From Trachelipus rathkii (Eukaryota; Arthropoda; Malacostraca; Isopoda; Trachelipodidae): DNA of 24,087 bases. This document shows, one piece after another, positions 19,812-24,087 of the stretch (position 1 is its first letter; every line of letters begins with the position of its first letter). Location of the stretch: contig JABUQX010088264.1 of NCBI GenBank assembly GCA_015478945.1, forward strand, positions 30,001-54,087, given 5' to 3'. The notes beneath the pieces were generated by a model. The model was not told where the DNA came from, made no database searches, and saw only the letters and a program-made list of their open reading frames with translations. The translations under genes and the position numbers were made by a program.

Positions 19812-20388
19812 TAAAATAATATAAATAATAATATAATATATATAAATCTATTTTCCGTTTTTTTTACAATTTCTAACTTGTTCCGTGTTCATTTTTATAT
19901 AATATATAAAAAAATTAAAAAAAGTTTTCTTTACACTTGTGTATTGTGAATGTTGTTAATAAAAGTAAAGATGTTCATGGGGTTATTGTTGTGTAATTTG
20001 GAAAAGAAAGTTAATTTAATATATAATATAGTTATATATAAATATATATATAATATTAATATAATAATAATATATATTATATATATATATAATAATATAA
20101 TATATATAATATATATATATAATATATATAATATAATTTTAATATATAAATAATAATATATATATAATATAATATAATAAGTATATATATTAATTAATAT
20201 ATATAGTATAATATTGATAAATATATATATATGATAATATTACACCGGTATATATATATAATATATAAGTATATTATATATATTATATATTTAATAATAT
20301 ATATAATATATTATATATACTATATATACAGATATATAATATATATAATAAATATATAATAATAAAGTATAATTAATTATATAATAAA

Positions 20389-20425
<37 letters not shown>

Positions 20426-20500
20426 ATATAATATATATATAGTATACTATTTAAAGTATATAATATATATAGAATATATAATATATATATGTATATAATC
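19812..20500. repeat. Long (AT)n region with small islands
   Basis: AT repeat from 19812, an ordinary stretch at about 19850-20010, then about 480 bases of TA/TAA repeat. ORFs across it are Ile/Tyr repeat translations. Confidence 0.9.
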
Positions 20501-20622
20501 AGCTGGCCTGGTTCCCAGACTGGGGCGGGGTGCGGAAGACAATGCACCAAAATCCGAGTCCATGTAGGGGTACCTTCTCGCTTTAATTAATAATGATAGC
20601 GGAGACCAAACAGTCTATCAAT
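20500..20622. other. GC-rich island between AT repeats
   Basis: About 120 bases, including CCTGGTTCCCAGACTGGGG and CGGGGTGCGGAAG, in sharp contrast with the flanking AT repeat. No coding frame and no tRNA-like fold was recognised. It may be a fragment of an unknown interspersed repeat. Confidence 0.4.
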
Positions 20623-20732
20623 TATATATAAATATAATAATATATATAATATATTATAATATAATAATAGATAGAATTATATATATATATATAAATAAAT
20701 ATATACGATCTATATTAATATATATATAAATT
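20623..20732. repeat. (AT)n microsatellite at element boundary
   Basis: TA/TAA units running up to the left terminus of the hAT-like element. Confidence 0.9.
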
Positions 20733-20889
20733 TAGGGGTGTACAGGAACTGAATTTTTTCGTTATCGCCCGGAACCGGAATACCCGGAACACAAGAAAAA
20801 ATAAATGTAATAGTTAGATAATAGTAGTAATAATGCTCATTACTATAAAGAAATGTAACAAAAAATATTTTATAACTTCAATTAAAACT

Positions 20890-20959
20890 ATTATATAATA
20901 TATGTATATATATATATAATATATATACTATATATATATATATATTAAAATATAATATT

Positions 20960-20990
<31 letters not shown>

Positions 20991-21000
20991 ATATATATAT
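20890..21000. repeat. (AT)n microsatellite inside the hAT-like element
   Basis: About 110 bases of TATATA within the element interior. Confidence 0.95.
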
Positions 21001-21345
21001 GAATGTTTATTAAAGAAGAGGATGTTTGACCACAGTCGACAAGAAGACTTCTTCTCTAACATTCTAATGCTACAGGGCCTACAACCAGTCCTTTACTTTT
21101 TTTTTTGTTGATAACTCCAAGGACAGACGGAAACTTTGCGCCTTTGAAACACATCTTTCAGGAAGCTCTGGAGAAGCTTTTGGCCATTGAAAGGGTGAAA
21201 ACTCTACCTGAGATAGTAATCAAGGATTAGCACGAAACTATTTGCTCGAGAGAGTTTTCTAGAGGCTTCCAGATCAAGATTTCGAGGCCAAAGGAAACGA
21301 AGAGCTGCCACTGACAGGCAGCAATACTACGGGAGATGATGTAGT
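21001..21345. other. Coding-like fragment inside the hAT-like element
   Basis: Higher complexity than the neighbours. On the plus strand one frame reads ITPRTDGNFAPLKHIFQEAL and continues to LPEIVIKD before a stop. Purine-rich sequence follows, encoding RFRGQRKRRAATDRQQYY. It does not match hAT transposase as I know it. It may be captured sequence or an independent fragment. Confidence 0.25.
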
Positions 21346-21425
21346 ATCTATTATATATTATAATGAAATAATATAATATAATAATATATATTATATATAA
21401 TATATTATATATATATATATATAAA
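21345..21425. repeat. (AT)n microsatellite
   Basis: TAATATA and TATATA units inside the element. Confidence 0.9.
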
Positions 21426-22117
21426 TAGAATATTAAATACTAACGCAATATAAGATTTTATCATTAATTGATTGCAGATTTATAATAATAACCTCAAAAA
21501 TTGTTTTAAAATGGCATTAGATAAAGATTTTTTTAATAAAATAATGCTACAAAATTAAATTTATTGTAAATTGCAAAAAATAAAACAAATAGTCAGCAAA
21601 AACATTTTAATGGCAACGCTACATCATAAACATATAGAAATCATCACCGAAGAGAATATCTGAAAGTCAAATATTTGGATAATAAAAGGGAGAATCTTAT
21701 TTTCTAGAAACTGGACCCAAATACGAAGATCGAAGCCGTGAAACAAGTAATCTTGAGTAAACAAAATTTCGCCAAAAAATTGGCTATAATGACCAAAATC
21801 ACAGGTAATTCTCAGAAAATATAGAATTTATTGCAAAAGTAACGAACTCTCAACATGCAGTGAAAAGCAGAGAATCGTTAGAACTTTTCCATATTCACAA
21901 AAAAATATTTTATTCTAGTGAAAATATTTTTTTGTGAGAGATGATTAACCCAACTTCATACAGTACATGAATCAACCAAGTATTCAAGAGTTATCTAAGA
22001 CTGATCAATATATTACTAAGATTATGGTAGCTAAATTTCAAACGAGTCATTGTATTCTTTAACTTACTCAGTGTTACAGGCGTTTGAAAAATGGACTGTG
22101 TATTCCATTGGCAATAA
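21426..22117. other. Unique interior of the hAT-like element
   Basis: About 700 bases of AT-rich, non-repetitive DNA with no long frame and no recognised motif. Confidence 0.4.
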
Positions 22118-22255
22118 TATATATATATAGTCACTAGATAGTTTATATAATATAAGTATATATTTATATAATAAATAATATTTAATATTATAATATATAT
22201 ATATATATAATAAATAATAAAATATATATATATTATAATAATTATTTATATAGCC

Positions 22256-22294
<39 letters not shown>

Positions 22295-22340
22295 ATAAAT
22301 ATTAATATAGTATATGTAATATATATATTATTAGAATTTA
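22118..22340. repeat. (AT)n microsatellite
   Basis: TATATA/TAATAT units with few interruptions, still inside the element. The 220 bases that follow, up to the CCGG-rich end, are AT-rich and unremarkable. Confidence 0.95.
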
Positions 22341-22666
22341 CTCTAAAGTAAATTTAAATAAGATTATAGATATTTTTAATTTTGATTTTAAATTTGAATA
22401 AAATGGGTAACTTAATAACCTATATTTGAGATATTTGAGTAAACTTATTTCATAATACTGTAGGTAGGTATACCGTTAATATACACAATTTACTGATTTA
22501 CTGATTTGATGCTATAGGGTATGTAAAATAAATCGCCTTCAAGCATAATTTTTAATTATCAAGTCATATAATTCCGGGCCGGCCGAAATTATGAAAAAGT
22601 TCGCCGGAACCGGACGGAAAAAATGCCAATTCCGGCCGGATTCGCGACCGGATTCGTACACCTCTA

Positions 22667-22833
22667 ATATATATAAATAATTATATATGTTATATATTAT
22701 ATATATATATATATATATAGATATCTATATAATATAATATATATATATATACTAATATACTATTATTAATATATATTATATATATATATATATTGAGAAA
22801 GAAGAGAGAGAGAGGATGAGAGAGAGAGAGAGA
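22667..22833. repeat. (AT)n then (GA)n microsatellites
   Basis: AT repeat immediately outside the right end of the hAT-like element, passing into GAGAGA at about 22796-22833. Confidence 0.95.
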
Positions 22834-23120
22834 CTTTATGTAATTTTTTAATTTATTTATTTTTTTCTTTTTATATCCATCTGATTCAACTAGTTACATT
22901 AATTTCATTTATGAAGTTCATTAAAATTAGAACATCAACTCGACATCTCGATAACACGTATTTGAAATTTTTAGGTCTTAGTAAGCGGTTTCTAAACTGT
23001 TAACCCTGTAGTAGACTTGTAGATTGATATAGATCAATCTGATCAGGTTTTAGACAGAGGTTAGATGAGAAGTATGCCAAAGAAAAGTCGTTCAGATGTG
23101 TTATAATATAGACTAAAAAA
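22834..23120. other. AT-rich unique spacer
   Basis: No frame of note. A small hairpin, GATTGAT-ATAG-ATCAATC, lies near 23023-23040. Confidence 0.4.
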
Positions 23121-23147
23121 GATTGATGGAATGTTTGCTTCAAGCAG

Positions 23148-23372
23148 AGATGGGAGATAGGAGAGATAGAGAGAGAGATAAGAGAGAGATTGGAAAGAGA
23201 AGAGGAAAAGAAGATAGGAGATTAGAGAAGCGGTGGAGAAGAAAGGAGAAGAGATGTAGAGAGAAGGTGAGAGATTGGGAGAGAAAAGAGAGAGAGAGAT
23301 ATATAATAGGAGAGAGTGAGGAGCGGATTGGAGAGAGAAAGGGGAGAGATTGGGAAGAGAGAAGGAGAAGAT
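23148..23372 (+). repeat. Purine (GA/GGA) array
   Basis: About 225 bases of GAGAGA, GGAGA and AAGAGA units. The plus-strand frame through it is Arg/Glu/Lys low complexity and the minus-strand frame is Ser/Leu/Phe. Both are called as repeat translations, not genes. Confidence 0.9.
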
Positions 23373-23420
23373 ATAGGAAATATATGGACAAAAGCTTCGA
23401 TTCCAGTCTCGAAGAAGGAT

Positions 23421-23715
23421 GTGTAAAATGAAACCTTTGAATGTTATGCATACTCATCACATCTGGTAATGTTGTGTTTTGTGTAAGTGTGTGTAAATGG
23501 AGACTTTGTATGTGATGCAATAGCCTCCATTCAAATATTGTTTCATGTATGTGATAATATTTGTAAAGGTTGTGTAAATAGAATATGTATGCATGTCATT
23601 CCACTAGTAAAGTGTGTCTTTTGTGCAATGTGTGTAATGAAATACACTCAGTGTAATTAGAATACCTATTACATATTTGTAAATGTTTTGTGCAAAATGA
23701 ATACTTCATCCACAG
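23421..23715. repeat. Diverged ~60-80 bp minisatellite
   Basis: Units begin with GTGTAAA(A/T)GRA at about 23421, 23491, 23572, 23632 and 23690 (GTGCAAAATGAA). Each continues through TATGTNATGCA-like and TTTTGTGTAA-like segments. The spacing varies from 58 to 81 bases. Read on the minus strand the block is open from about 23791 to 23421 apart from one TGA (near 23598), with His/Leu-rich text such as SLHLHTLTQNTTL. No Cys-His finger pattern is present. Confidence 0.65.
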
Positions 23716-23980
23716 ACCAGCTACCCAATACCTTTGCAGCATAGAGCGTTGTGAAAAAGTCTAAAACACACTTAGAACATTTTTTTTAAGTTAAAACTAC
23801 GCTGTACGGGCAAATTCTATTGAGGCAGGGCTGTATCAATTATGTTTGAGTGAGATAAAATCTTGTTCGTGAGAAAAAGAGTCTCCATGAAAATCAAGAG
23901 AGAAAGACATTCCATGTTAATATAGTCAAAAGGAGCTTAAAGTTTGTGTGTTTCAATATTAAATTGTATAAGGATGAACC
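23716..23980. other. Unique spacer
   Basis: No frame, repeat or motif supported. Confidence 0.4.
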
Positions 23981-23984
23981 CAGT

Positions 23985-24087
23985 TATAATATATATAGAG
24001 TATATAATATTATATAAATATATTATTATAATATAATAATATATATATATAGTATAACTATATATATTATTTATATAATATATAGTT
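23985..24087. repeat. (AT)n microsatellite running off the window
   Basis: TATATA/TAATAT units continuing to the end of the window. Confidence 0.95.

Larger units (their letters stand above)
20733..22666. mobile_element. hAT-like non-autonomous transposon (candidate)
   Basis: The left end begins TAGGGGTGTAC (20733) and the right end, read on the minus strand, begins TAGAGGTGTAC (22666), a 10 of 11 match in inverted orientation. Both ends carry dense subterminal CCGGA/CCGG motifs: CCCGGAACCGGAATACCCGG at 20769-20788 on the left, and CGCCGGAACCGGACGG plus TTCCGGCCGGATTCGCG on the right. Short inverted ends of (C/T)AGGGGTGTRC type with repeated CCGG-rich subterminal sites are typical of hAT elements, where the sites bind the transposase. 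The 1.93-kb interior has no transposase frame but contains AT microsatellites, so movement would need an enzyme supplied elsewhere. The flanks are AT repeat and no convincing 8-bp target duplication is visible. Confidence 0.6.

Noticed and set aside
23123..23520. ORFs on both strands (102 and 126 residues)
   Set aside because: Both are products of the purine array (Arg/Glu/Lys on one strand, Ser/Leu/Phe on the other). The minus-strand one extends into the minisatellite, which is reported as a repeat.

Overview
The window looks like intergenic, repeat-dominated DNA from an animal nuclear genome, most plausibly an arthropod. Decapod crustaceans such as penaeid shrimp are a good fit, but this is inference. 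The support is a very AT-rich base with long (AT)n, (AAT)n and (GA)n arrays every 1-2 kb, a block of diverged CCTAA/AACCT repeats matching the arthropod telomere repeat (TTAGG)n, decayed non-LTR retrotransposon and DNA-transposon pieces, and coding remnants shaped like eukaryotic genes (a C2H2 zinc-finger array, splice-site-like signals). I see no bacterial operon, rRNA, tRNA or CRISPR array, and no intact recognisable gene.

Layout. 1-2660: a broken C2H2 zinc-finger array on the minus strand (about 1100-2330) in AT-rich flanks. 2660-4960: AT microsatellite, a weak exon-like segment, one unassigned minus-strand ORF (4068-4376) and a poly(A) tract. 4964-7396: the longest coding-like region, an Asn/Ser-rich plus-strand frame of roughly 800 codons broken by a few frameshifts and two stops and carrying an internal duplication. 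7670-8330: a coding-like minus-strand remnant with weak resemblance to a hAT transposase. 8790-8905: a CACGCG minisatellite. 9960-10145: an imperfect inverted repeat. 10375-11460: a decayed LINE reverse transcriptase (plus strand). 11470-15275: mostly AT/AAT microsatellite around unique islands at 12210-12930 and 13840-14510. 15275-16300: a coding-like piece, telomere-like repeats, a TGTCGA-rich block, a GA array and a CTTGATTCCCC minisatellite. 17480-18490: a relatively GC-rich island with open frames on both strands. 18490-19810: G14, CA, GTT and CTA repeats. 20733-22666: a probable non-autonomous hAT-like element with terminal inverted repeats. 22796-24087: GA arrays, a ~70-bp minisatellite and more AT repeat.

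The genes do not form a pathway; this is a record of mobile-element insertion and simple-repeat expansion. Two loci retain coding character while their frames are cut by small indels. In the zinc-finger array every one of the eight repeat spacings is longer than the 84 bp expected for a canonical finger. That leaves open whether these loci are pseudogenes or real genes carrying uncorrected long-read insertion errors.
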